A stretch of 64,000 bases of DNA, taken from NCBI RefSeq assembly GCF_038095975.1, contig NZ_CP146003.1, positions 310,001 through 374,000 of the forward strand, read 5' to 3'. Origin of the DNA: Mesomycoplasma ovipneumoniae. GTDB taxonomy: Bacteria > Bacillota_I > Bacilli_A > Mycoplasmatales > Metamycoplasmataceae. Below, piece by piece: positions 1 through 8,677 of this stretch; positions within the stretch are counted from its first letter, which is position 1; every line of letters begins with the position of its first letter. The translations under genes and the position numbers were made by a program. Below the pieces are notes generated by a model. It was not told the origin of the DNA. It saw only the letters and a list, made by a program, of their open reading frames with translations, and did not search any database.

Positions 1-491
1 TTAGCAGCATAAGCAATTCCGGCAGCATGTGAAAATTGAGTTCCGATTGGAATGTTAATTGGTAAAACATTAACGCCTTTAGGAATTACATTTCCTTTTT
101 CACTTCCGTTTCAGTATTGCATTTGATTTATCATTGGAACACCAAGATATAACATTGTTGCATTTGAACGGAAAGCAGGAACGAATCAATCTTCTTTTGT
201 AAGCGCCATTCCTGAAGCAACTTGGAGAGCTTCTTCACCAAAGTTAGGGGCAAAAGTTAACATTCGACCTTGACGTTGAAGTTGGGTCATATAAACGTCT
301 TGTTGACGTGATAAAACCATAAATTCATAGGCTTTTTTGATTTGATCAGCAGATAATCTAATATCTTTTTTCTCATCAAGTTCGCCAAAAACAGTCGAAG
401 TTAAGAGATTTCCATCAATATCGAGATACCTAATCATTTCATGGTCTTTGTCCATAATTTGGTCAGGTTTCACGTAACGAAATTTTTCCAT
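1..491 (-). CDS. pdhA: pyruvate dehydrogenase E1 component subunit alpha (3' end outside window)
   Basis: About 163 N-terminal residues are visible; the gene runs off the left edge. This is the thiamine-diphosphate E1 alpha chain, which with PdhB decarboxylates pyruvate and feeds acetyl groups to the lipoyl E2. The visible part holds the typical entry region: VLSRQQDVYMTQLQRQGR near residues 60-77, then FAPNFGEEALQVASGMAL and, after a TGA-coded Trp, DWFVPAFRSNATMLYLG. The start ATG follows an AAAGGAG ribosome-binding site. A promoter with TGTTATAAT lies 87-92 bases upstream of the start. Family identity is clear by resemblance; the ThDP-binding GDG region is not in the window. Confidence 0.93.
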
Positions 492-577
492 GAATCTCCT
501 TTTTTATATTTTTTTAATATTTTGAATTATAAACTCAAAAAAAACAAGAAATTTTTTTAATTTGAGCTTATATTAAT

Positions 578-583
578 ATTATA
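578..583 (-). promoter_or_regulatory. extended -10 promoter of pdhA
   Basis: The minus strand reads TTGTTATAAT, a TATAAT box with an upstream TG, in the gap between apt and pdhA. It leaves an untranslated leader of roughly 80 bases before the pdhA start. Confidence 0.55.
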
Positions 584-626
584 ACAAAATTTAAAAATAT
601 TGTTATTTATTTTTTAAGGCTAAAAA

Positions 627-1142
627 TTACTTTATTTTAATGAGTGAAGTAACCTCATAATTTTCTAATTTTTTTCGACCTTCTAATTGTTCAAGCTCAA
701 TTAAAAAGATAATTTTTGAAACAATAGCTCCGGCATTTTCGATCATTTTTGTGATGGCATTTACGGTACCTCCAGTTGCGAGCACATCATCAATAATAGC
801 CACTTTTTGGCCTGGTTTGATCATTCCGGTTTGAACTTCTAGAATTGCAGATCCATATTCTAAATCATAGGCAAATTCTTCGACATCACCTGGCAATTTC
901 CCTGCTTTTCTAACCATTATGAATGGTTTTGAAAGAAAAGCGGCTGTTGGTGTTCCGAATAAAAACCCTCGAGCATCTGGCCCAACAATAATATCTATAT
1001 CTTTTGCAAGCGATGCCATTTCAACAATTGCATAATTTAAAGCTTTACCATTTGCAAGTAATGGCGAAATATCTTTAAAGCTAATCCCTTTTTTTGGGAA
1101 ATTATCAACTGTGCGAATATAATTTTCTAAGTTAATTTTCAT
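627..1142 (-). CDS. apt: adenine phosphoribosyltransferase
   Basis: Cytoplasmic purine salvage enzyme that makes AMP from adenine and PRPP. Its 171 residues are the usual length. The family's N-terminal pattern NFPKKGISFKDISPLL is at residues 14-29 and the PRPP-binding motif VAIIDDVLATGGT at about 114-126. It starts 18 bases after the amino-acid permease stop on the same strand, so the two are probably co-transcribed. With upp and the deo genes at 55.8-59.2 kb it fits an organism that salvages rather than makes nucleobases. Confidence 0.95.
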   Translation of the reverse strand: MKINLENYIRTVDNFPKKGISFKDISPLLANGKALNYAIVEMASLAKDIDIIVGPDARGFLFGTPTAAFLSKPFIMVRKAGKLPGDVEEFAYDLEYGSAILEVQTGMIKPGQKVAIIDDVLATGGTVNAITKMIENAGAIVSKIIFLIELEQLEGRKKLENYEVTSLIKIK

Positions 1143-1160
1143 AACTTTCTTATATTATAT

Positions 1161-2744
1161 TTATAATTTGCTTTTTTTAACAGTTTTTTTTATTTTTTTT
1201 GTTAAATAGGTTCAAAATACCGGAAAAACAGGGACAATTATAAATAAAATAAGAACAATAACTTTTGTAACTCTAGTTTTTAGAATTAAGTTAAAATTTT
1301 CAATCTCAGGTTGATAAATCAAAATTGTAAAAAGATCGACAATTGGCACAACAACTGCAAATAATAAAATTAATGAAATGCAAATTACAGAAATATAACC
1401 AAAAAACAGGAAGTATTTTTGTTTTTCAACAGCAATTTTTTTTGTTTTTCGATTTTTAATACATCCATAAATAGCAGCAGCAATCAGTAAAAAACTAATC
1501 AAAGCCGATCAATTGCCAGTAATATCTGCAAATGAATATAAATTATTTAATTTTTGACCATAAGTTCCATATTCTTGATCATCAAAGCCAAAAACACCAA
1601 TAAGTGTAAAAATAATTAGAGCCAAGACTGAAAAAATAATTAAAAAATAAGTTGAAACAACAGGTTTATTTAAATTTACATATTTTTTTCACCTTTTGAG
1701 CAAAAAAAACTCGTTTTTGTGAATTAATTCCTCAAGTGCCCGCGGACCTCACAATGTAAAAACATTGATAATTCCAAGAAGACTAATTCCAATTAGTAAA
1801 AAAGTTGTCCCTAAAATTAATTTAATTATAAGTGGATGCCATTTTAATTCATTTTTTGCAATATTAATAAATGACGAAATTGAACCATCGCCAACAATTG
1901 AAGTTGCAATTGCAATAAAAAGATATATTATTGTCGTGATTCCAATTCCTAAAAGAATAGCAATTGGCGTTTTTTTAGGTTCTTTCATTTCTGATTGCAA
2001 ACCAGCGGCAGTAAAAAATCCTTCATATGAAAAAAATATTCCAGCCATTGAAATTAAAACACCAACGCCAGGCAAACTTGAGGAAATTGAAACTCCTTCA
2101 GTTTTTATTTTTTCAACACTTGCAAATTCAGGTTGAGAAAGAAGTTTGTTTGAACCACCTTGAAAATATAAAATAAATCCGACAATAACTGTCACAAAAA
2201 TAGGGATAAATTTTGCAATTAATATAATTTTATTGTGAAATTCAGCGATTTTTGTGTTTAGACTAATTATAAAAAAGTAAATAACAATGGCAATTGAAAC
2301 AACCAAAACAATAACTCAGTCAAATTTTATATTTCAATCGCTAGATGATTCAAGGCCAAAAGCTGCAATTGCATCTTGCAAAATTTGCATAAAATAAACA
2401 GGCAAAACAAAATAAGTAAAGGGTAAATATAAATAAATTATGAAATTTTTTGAAATTTGAAAAAAACTCTCAGAATTAAAGAGTTTATTTCAAATAATGA
2501 CAGATAAATTTGATTTTTTTGTTGCAGATGAAATTTCAATTAATGCAATTGCCATCGCAACAATTGCAAAACAAGCAAAAACTCAACTTCCAATTGCAAG
2601 CCCAAGATTATAACCTGAATTTTCAATAATAGCCTTGGATTTAAAAAAGATTCCCGCACCTATACTTGCGCCAAGGACGATTAAAAGAGCGCCAAAAAAG
2701 GTGATTTTCTGAGACTTGTTCTTTCCAAGCGTTCCTGTTGCCAT
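1161..2744 (-). CDS. APC-family amino-acid permease
   Basis: A 527-residue integral membrane protein once its in-frame TGA codons are read as Trp. The N-terminus (LLIVLGASIGAGIFFKSKAI, residues 16-35) is the conserved first transmembrane helix of the amino acid/polyamine/organocation superfamily, with the GASIGAGIFF substrate-binding bend. The central GVGVLISMAGIFFSYEGFF matches helix 6 of that family. About twelve hydrophobic segments follow. The C-terminus is short and lysine-rich. Substrate cannot be read from sequence; in mycoplasmas these importers supply amino acids. apt lies directly downstream. A TATAAT box at 2772-2777 on the minus strand is a plausible promoter. Confidence 0.85.
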
Positions 2745-2815
2745 ATTTTTCCCTTCTTGAAGTTGGATAATATTATATCATATTTTTCAAAAAGTTCTAT
2801 AAATTTAAAGGTTTT

Positions 2816-4036
2816 TTACTCTTGAATCAATGGCAAAAAATATTTTTTCACTAAATTTGTCTTGTCTTCTCCCATAATTGAAAAAGGTGAGTCTATTCCA
2901 AATTTATCGTATTTATCTTTTAAATTTTCTGTAAAAAATTGGAAAAATTTGGCATAAGCTAACTGGTTATTTATATAAAGTTTGGGTTCATTTAGAAAAA
3001 CATAGTCAGAATTCATCGAATAGTGAATTTTAGGGTCAAAAAACTCTTTCAAAAATTGATTAATTTCATTGGCTAATGATTTTAAAGTTAAAAAATTATT
3101 TTCTTTAACAGTTTTTAGTTTTTCTTTAAGGGCTTGAATTTCTTGGTCAATTTTTTGAACTAAAGCGGAAAAATCACTCTTTTTAGGTTTATTTTTGTCT
3201 TGTTTTTCAGATTTGGTTTTTAAGTTTTCTTTTTGTTCAAAAAGTTCTTTAATTTGCTGACTTATTTTATTTTCTTCCTTTTTTGAGTCATCTGATTTTA
3301 TAGCAAAATCAATGATTGAAACAATAATATTTCTTGTAAGTTCTTGGCTTAATTTAATAAAATGCAGGTAAAATCTAGCAATATTTATGTGCAAAATTAA
3401 TTTAATTACCGGGTTTCACTGTCTTTTTTTGGCTATTAGTTTTTCTTCGATAAAAAGATGTTTTTCCTTATTTTTTAAAAATTCATCTAAACTTTTTGAT
3501 TTATATATGTTTATTTGTTCTTGGTAAAATTCTTTGTCATCTAAATTATTAATATTTAAATCTGTTATATTAATAGTTCCAAAATTTTCATCAAAATATT
3601 GGCCATCATCATTTGCGCCAAGATTTAAACTTAAGTCAATATTTTTAATTTTTTCTTTTAAACTAAGAAAAAGAACCTTTTTTTGGCTAAAATCCATGCT
3701 ACTATAATATGTATTAAAAAATTGAACTAGAATTTCTTCAAGACCAAAATAGTCTTTTTCCTCAATTTGCCCAATTTTTAGCTCTTCAATTTTGCTTTGA
3801 TCTAAAATTCCGCTAAATTTTGTCCTTGGTTTTTCTTGATTTTTTGGCAATCCTTTCATAATTGTTTCAAAAACAAACGGTTTTAATTTATCTGTGCTAC
3901 TTTTTATTTTCCCCTTGTTTTGTGAATGGATCGAGTTTATATTAATTTTAAAGCAGCTTACAAATAAAAAAACAGGCAAAATCCAGGTTAATTTGAAAAA
4001 AAAGAAAATTTTAATATTTTTTTTGAGTTTATGCAT
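2816..4036 (-). CDS. prolipoprotein of unknown function
   Basis: A 406-residue protein reading through one TGA (Trp) near residue 207. The N-terminus is a lipoprotein signal: Lys-rich start, a hydrophobic stretch rich in Phe/Leu/Ile, then the lipobox LFVSC ending at about residue 28, so the mature protein should be lipid-anchored on the outer face of the membrane. Residues 250-310 form a Lys/Glu-rich, probably coiled-coil segment. No enzymatic motif was recognised. It lies between the permease operon and the tRNA pair. I do not recognise the family beyond mycoplasma surface lipoprotein. Confidence 0.8.
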
Positions 4037-4239
4037 TATAATTTATATTTGCTGTTTTTATCTATATTTTTTTAAAACAGTGAAAAAAGCGATTTTTTTA
4101 CTTTTTTTGGGAAAAAATCTAAATATAACTGATTTTAATTTGGTTTTTCGTTAAGCAAATTAAAAAAATATTAAAAAAAAACTTTTTTTCTTTTTTTGTG
4201 ATATAATGTTATATGCTTTTAACTGAACAAACCATTAGT

Positions 4240-4325
4240 GCTCGAGTGGTGGAATGGTAGACACAAGGGACTTAAAATCCCTTGGGAGTAATCCCGTGCT
4301 GGTTCGAGTCCAGTTTCGAGCACCA
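4240..4325 (+). tRNA. tRNA-Leu (UAA)
   Basis: Cloverleaf with acceptor GCTCGAG/TTCGAGC, anticodon loop CTTAAAA giving anticodon TAA, a long class II variable arm, T-loop GGTTCGAGTCC and an encoded ACCA end. A TATAAT box at 4202-4207 is a likely promoter for this gene and the following tRNA-Lys. Confidence 0.97.
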
Positions 4326-4328
4326 AAA

Positions 4329-4404
4329 GCGCCCTTAGCTCAGCAGGTAGAGCAAATGACTTTTAATCATTGGGTCAGAGGTTCAAATCCTCTAGGGCGT
4401 ACCA
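4329..4404 (+). tRNA. tRNA-Lys (UUU)
   Basis: 76 nt, acceptor GCGCCCT/AGGGCGT, anticodon loop CTTTTAA giving anticodon TTT, T-loop GGTTCAAATCC, encoded ACCA. Only three bases after tRNA-Leu, so the two are almost certainly one transcript. Confidence 0.97.
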
Positions 4405-4457
4405 TTTCAAATTTATTTGTCCAACGTTTTTATAATTTTTCATTAAAAAGGCTTAAA

Positions 4458-5426
4458 ATGTCAAAAAAAATAGCAATTTTAACTTCTGGTGGCGACTCAC
4501 CAGGAATGAATTCTGCTATAAGTGCTATTGTTAAGTCCGCACTTAATTCAGGATTTGAACCATATTTAATTTTAGAAGGCTACCTTGGAATTTTAAATAA
4601 AAATATTATATTAGCCTCTGAATTTCCGTATAACGGTATCTCTAGTTTTGGTGGCACAGCAATTGGTTCTACCCGTTTTCCGGAATTTAAAGACGAAGAA
4701 ATTCAAAAAAAAGCCGCAAAAATCTTAACAGATATGGGTATTTCTTCTTTAATTGTTATTGGTGGAGATGGAACTTACAAAGGTGGTTATAAACTTCATT
4801 TGCAAGGAATCAAAGTAATTGCTCTACCAGGAACAATCGATAATGATATTCAATTTACTGATTATACAATTGGATTTGATTCAGCTTTAAATACAATTGT
4901 AGAAAGTGTTGACAAATTAAGAGATACTGCTAATTCCCATCGACGTTGTTTTGTTGTTGAAGTTATGGGGCGTCATTGTCCAGATTTAGCTTTGTATTCA
5001 GCAATTGCAACTGGAAGTGAACTTGTTATTACTAACACAAATCGTCTAAGTGCAGAAGAAGCATCAAAAATTGTTCTCGAGCAATTTAAAAAAGGTAAGC
5101 CGAGCGTTATTATTACAGTTTTAGAGTATGTTTTACCAAATTTAAAAGAATTTGCTACTCAAATTGAAAAATTAACTAATATAACAACAAGAGCTTTTGA
5201 AGTTGGGCATATTCAAAGAGGCGGAAGACCTTCGGCATTTGACCGAATATTAGCAACTAAGATGGCAATTAAAGCAATTGAGTTAATTGATGAAGGTAAA
5301 TCAGGACTTGCAATTGGTTATTTAAATGGAAAAATTCAAGCTCACGATATAACCAAAGTAGTTTCGACCTCAGTTGAAAGAACAGGCGAATTAGCTCAAA
5401 AAATTAACAAAATTAACCAAAATTAA
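4458..5426 (+). CDS. pfkA: 6-phosphofructokinase
   Basis: ATP-dependent enzyme committing fructose 6-phosphate to glycolysis. Its 322 residues match the bacterial family (about 320). Motifs in order: ILTSGGDSPGMNSAI at the N-terminus (ATP site), GGDGTYKGG near residue 100, PGTIDNDI near 120 with the catalytic Asp, and VEVMGRHCPDLAL near 160. The open frame extends upstream through the tRNA genes, but the family start is the ATG at 4458. Codons before it are tRNA sequence and the AAAAGG before it is a reasonable ribosome-binding site. It is the first protein gene after the tRNA pair. Confidence 0.97.
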   Translation: MSKKIAILTSGGDSPGMNSAISAIVKSALNSGFEPYLILEGYLGILNKNIILASEFPYNGISSFGGTAIGSTRFPEFKDEEIQKKAAKILTDMGISSLIVIGGDGTYKGGYKLHLQGIKVIALPGTIDNDIQFTDYTIGFDSALNTIVESVDKLRDTANSHRRCFVVEVMGRHCPDLALYSAIATGSELVITNTNRLSAEEASKIVLEQFKKGKPSVIITVLEYVLPNLKEFATQIEKLTNITTRAFEVGHIQRGGRPSAFDRILATKMAIKAIELIDEGKSGLAIGYLNGKIQAHDITKVVSTSVERTGELAQKINKINQN

Positions 5427-5443
5427 TTTAGAAAAGGTATAAA

Positions 5444-5566
5444 GTGCGTAAAATTAGAAAACTTCAAATGCAAAAAAGGCGAGAAGCACGAAGACTTAAA
5501 ACTTCTAAAGCCGCTAAAAAATTAAATGCAAAATTACAACTTTTAGTCGAAAAAAGTTTGGAATAA
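5444..5566 (+). CDS. 40-residue basic protein, function unknown
   Basis: A short frame starts at GTG, 17 bases after pfkA, behind GAAAAGGT. The product is extremely rich in Lys/Arg (MRKIRKLQMQKRREARRLK in the first half) and probably helical, ending in LQLLVEKSLE. Size, charge and position resemble a small ribosome- or RNA-associated protein, but I recognise no family. The terminator directly after it closes the pfkA transcript, which supports it being the last gene of the operon. Confidence 0.5.
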   Translation: MRKIRKLQMQKRREARRLKTSKAAKKLNAKLQLLVEKSLE

Positions 5567-5583
5567 TTTAAAAATAGTTAAAT

Positions 5584-5611
5584 AAAAAAGGTGAAAATCA
5601 CCTTTTTTATT
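5584..5611. terminator. bidirectional terminator between pfkA unit and hydrolase gene
   Basis: Perfect hairpin AAAAAAGGTG / CACCTTTTTT with a four-base loop, usable by convergent transcripts from both sides. Confidence 0.8.
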
Positions 5612-5642
5612 TAAGAATTTGAACTGAAAAACTAAAAATTAA

Positions 5643-6440
5643 CTATTTTTTTAGGAAATCAATAAAAATTCTGTTGAAATATTCAGGATTTTCTGTATAA
5701 ATCAAGTGACCAGTTTTTGGTATGATTTCGGTTTGGACGTGTGGAATTAGACTTTCAAAATATGACTTAGTTTCTTGTTGTAGAACAATTCCATCTTTTT
5801 CACCTAAAACAAGAAGAGTTGGACATTTTATTGATTTAATTCCGTCCTCAATTTGATCCATCATATTATTTTTTAGTAAATTTTTACTGAGAGTTACAAT
5901 ATAGTAATTATTAAAATATTCGTAATTAAAGGTGGCTTTTGCTCATTCTAAATATTTAGGATCTTTATATTTTTCTTTATCATATTCATAAATAGGCAAA
6001 AATTCTAGCATTTCTTCAGGTGTTTTTGGGAAGAATTTTTCGTAAAATAAATCTTTTAGTGGCAAATTAGCTTTATTCATAGGGCCAATGAAAACCATTT
6101 TTGAAATTAATTCAGGAATTCTTTTATAAACTAAAGCACCATATCCGCCTCCCATTGAGTGGCCAACTAAAACAACGTTTTTAATATTTAATTTTTTAAT
6201 AAATTCAACTGTCAAATCTGCATAATAATCGACATAAAGTTGTTCGTCTTTTGCGGGAGTTAAATTATTTCCTGGAAGTGTGTGGGCATAAAAATTTACG
6301 CCAATTTCTTTGCTAATTGAGTCAATTACACCGCCAAAAATTTTATGACTTGAGTTAAAACCGTGACAAAAAACAATATTAATTTTGTTGTATGGACTTT
6401 GATTCATTATAAAAGGGTATGGTCAAATTGAATTAGACAT
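5643..6440 (-). CDS. alpha/beta hydrolase (esterase/lipase-like)
   Basis: 265-residue cytoplasmic hydrolase. The oxyanion HG motif is in VFCHGFNSSHK. The nucleophile elbow GHSMGGGYG places the catalytic Ser at residue 95. LGEKDGIV gives the acid (Asp216) and TGHLIYTENP the His245. The start at 6440 was chosen over an internal ATG at 6407 because AAAGGAG sits just upstream of it and the extra eleven residues keep the frame. Substrate unknown; related mycoplasma proteins are annotated as esterases or lipases. Monocistronic, convergent with pfkA. Confidence 0.88.
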
Positions 6441-6569
6441 TTTCTGTTCTCCTTTATGATTTTTCATGTATTAAAATGTGCTTTTAAAATATTTTTTTGT
6501 ATATTTAAAAATAATTATAAAGTAAAAAAATTTTTTTGATTTTTTTATTTCAAAAAAAATAAAAAGTGA

Positions 6570-6575
6570 TACAAT
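6570..6575 (+). promoter_or_regulatory. -10 box of the SRP RNA gene
   Basis: TACAAT seven bases before the predicted 5' end of the RNA. Its spacing supports an independent small-RNA transcript. Confidence 0.6.
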
Positions 6576-6581
6576 ATTAGT

Positions 6582-6661
6582 GCCACTAAAATAATAACCT
6601 TGTAACCTGGTCAGGATAGAAATATAGCAGCCATATCGAGAAGTATTGTGTTTAGTGGTCT
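6582..6661 (+). ncRNA. ffs: signal recognition particle 4.5S RNA
   Basis: About 80 nt closed by GCCACTAAA / TTTAGTGGT. The apical part contains GTCAGGA ... AGCAGCC, the symmetric-loop core bound by Ffh in bacterial SRP RNA domain IV. A -10 box precedes it and a T-run follows. Short hairpin-type SRP RNA is normal for mollicutes. It acts with Ffh/FtsY in co-translational membrane targeting. Confidence 0.88.
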
Positions 6662-6692
6662 TTTTAATCTTTGAAAAGGTAAAAAAAACACT

Positions 6693-7796
6693 ATGTCTTC
6701 TCGGCAATCTAATAAATCAAGCAACGGACATTGTTCTTGTTCTAATCAGAAAAACCATAATTTAGCTAAATGTTTAAAAAATCAACTTGTTTTACGTGCA
6801 GAACGTGAAATTTTTAATCATAATCAAAGCAAAATAAACCTGAAAAATTTCTGGAAAAGACGAACCCTTTCAATCACAATGATGGCTATTTCGGCATTAT
6901 TTTTTACATTAGGGGTTATTTTTTTCTTAGGAGTTGCAAAAACTGTCCCAACAGGTGTTTCAGCAATTCCAGCACTTACTATAATAATAATTAATTCTCA
7001 ATATGAAGTAAGTATTGGCTGAAGTTTTGCAATAATTTACTTTGTTATTAATATTCCTTTAATAATTTTTATTCTAGTTAAAGTCTCGAATAAAAGTTTT
7101 AGCTATCTTACTTTCATTTGACTTTTTTTTCAAATTGTTTGAAACCAGGTTTTTTCTCTTGATACCCCAATAAGAACATTTTTAATTAACAATATTTTAA
7201 TTCCAAACCAACAAGGTTCCTGGACTATTTTCTATTATACAATTATTGGTGCCATTTTGTCTGGTTGATCTATCGGAATGGCTTGAAAATTCGGTGGTTC
7301 TTGTGGAGGAACTGATTATATAACTTATTATATTGCGCTAAAATATCGCAAACCTATTGGCAAAATAATGTTTAGTATTTCGATATTTTTTGGGCTTTTT
7401 TCAATTGTTATCCTTTATTTTTTTGAACCTTCACAAGTTGATGGTCAACTTTTGGGTCAAAAATTAGCGGCTGTTTTTATTTATTTAATTGTAAGTTCGT
7501 CAATTGTCAGCCGAATTTATCCAAAATACGGAAAAATTCTTTTAAAAATTTATACTAATCACCCAGAAAAAATTGTTGAACATCTTAAATCAATAAAATA
7601 CTGGCACTCATATAATATTTGAGAAGGTGTTTCTGGATACACCGGCCAAAAACAATGAAGAGTTGAAACAATTATTTACATAATTGAAAAAAACGCAATT
7701 TTAGAAGAAATTGCAAAAGCAAACGTTAGTTTTTGGTATTCAGCAACTAAAATCTTACAAACAACAGATCGCTTTGATGCAACAAAAATTAATTAA
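6693..7796 (+). CDS. YitT-family membrane protein (DUF161/DUF2179)
   Basis: 367 residues with TGA as Trp. A Cys/His/Lys-rich, probably cytoplasmic N-tail (first 60 residues, with NGHCSCSNQ) precedes about six transmembrane helices. GGSCGGTDYITYYIALKYRKPIG, given here as GGSCGGTDYI then the YRKPIG end, is the conserved YitT signature. After the last helix a soluble domain (about residues 275-360, WEGVSGYTGQ and NVSFWYS) corresponds to DUF2179. Function of the family is not settled. It follows the SRP RNA and ends before a strong terminator. Confidence 0.83.
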
Positions 7797-7860
7797 ATTT
7801 TCACTTTTTAATTAATTTTTTGCTTTTTTAGTTGAGTATTTTTACACTAGTTTTAAATTC

Positions 7861-7915
7861 AGCAAAGATTTTTTGATAGTCTAATTAAGACTGTTAAAAA
7901 ATCTTTGCTTTTTAT
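7861..7915 (+). terminator. rho-independent terminator after the YitT-family gene
   Basis: Long stem AGCAAAGATTTTTT / AAAAAATCTTTGCT around a short AGTC/GACT inner stem, followed by a T-rich tail. Confidence 0.8.
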
Positions 7916-7956
7916 TTTTATCCTTAAATTAAAAACTGAAATTTTTTTAAATTTTT

Positions 7957-8547
7957 GCTGAGTTTGACAGTTTGAGGCAAAAATTCACTTTTTAGTGAAT
8001 ATAAACATGCAAAAATACCGGTAAATCCGGGTTTTTTGGCTAAAATCTTAATTTTTATATTTTAAGATTAACTTGTTGCAAAAAAAAAAAAAAAAGTTTG
8101 GTTTAAAATAAAATTATGTTATAATTAGTCTCACTAAGAATAAATTAATAAATTTTGATATTGAATTAGGGGGGGATTAGTTATGTTTTTTGTCTAATAA
8201 AATTAGATAGTGCGAATTATCCATTATGTTTTTAAATATAATGGAATGCCTTAAATTTACCCGTTTAGAAATCTTAAAATTTAGGGCTTTTGGTTATTGT
8301 TCTTTCAAAACTTCATATGTTTTTTTAGGCTCGATGCAAGTAAAAACGAGTTTTCTTTTTACATTGAGTTTAAATAGTAGTTGTATTTTTTTATGATTTT
8401 AGTTATTTAGTCCATAAATTGACTTTTGCCAGTGTTTTGACTAAAAAAGGTAATTTAAATATTTTGTAATTTTGCTTTTTAAGTTAAAAAAGTGCCTAAA
8501 AACCAGACACTTTTTTAAGATTACCTCATCAAACTGGGAAACACGGG
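7957..8547 (+). mobile_element. non-coding IS1634-derived element, copy 1
   Basis: Begins with CTGAGTTTGACAGTTTGAGG and ends with CATCAAACTGGGAAACACGGG, matching the inverted ends of the complete IS at 29.5-31.35 kb. Directly outside lie 26-bp direct repeats (7931-7956 and 8548-8573) with one mismatch. Inside are a TTCACT/AGTGAA hairpin, an ACCGG/CCGGGT hairpin, a 16-A tract, a promoter, the structured RNA region and a closing hairpin AAAAAAGTG / CACTTTTTT. There is no transposase. It occupies the otherwise gene-free stretch before the first MFS gene. Confidence 0.72.
8132..8392 (+). ncRNA. candidate structured RNA, copy 1
   Basis: Predicted from an extended -10 (TGTTATAAT, box 8120-8125) with TTGGTT upstream behind a 16-A tract. 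The transcript would carry AGGGGGGGATT plus the micro-ORF ATG TTT TTT GTC TAA. It would then fold into three hairpins: CCATTAT/ATAATGG, GCCTTAAATTT/AAATTTAGGGC, and one closed by CTCGATG/CATTGAG, ending at a run of seven T. No known RNA family was recognised. Transcription is inferred. Confidence 0.6.
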
Positions 8548-8677
8548 AAATACTGAAATTTTTTTAAATTTTTTAAACAAAATGTTCCAGTTTGATATTT
8601 TTTTAAATTTTTACTATATAATTTTAAGCAGAGTTATTAACTCTGTACACATTTTTAAAATTTAGGAACTAAATTAT

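Noticed and set aside
1765..2136. Plus-strand frame inside the amino-acid permease
   Set aside because: Antisense shadow of a clear membrane-protein gene.
3894..4154. Plus-strand frame antisense to the lipoprotein start
   Set aside because: Hydrophobic by accident of AT-rich sequence; antisense to the signal peptide and lacks a good start signal.
4254..4457. Upstream in-frame extension of pfkA through the tRNA genes
   Set aside because: The region is fully explained by tRNA-Leu and tRNA-Lys; phosphofructokinase families start at MSKKIAILTSGGDSPG, at 4458.
6471..6707. Open frame on the minus strand across the SRP RNA
   Set aside because: Overlaps a recognisable SRP RNA and has low-complexity Phe/Lys content with no ribosome-binding site.
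8173..8395. Protein-coding gene in the element RNA region
   Set aside because: All frames are short and broken at different places in the six copies; conserved features are the promoter, the micro-ORF and paired stems.
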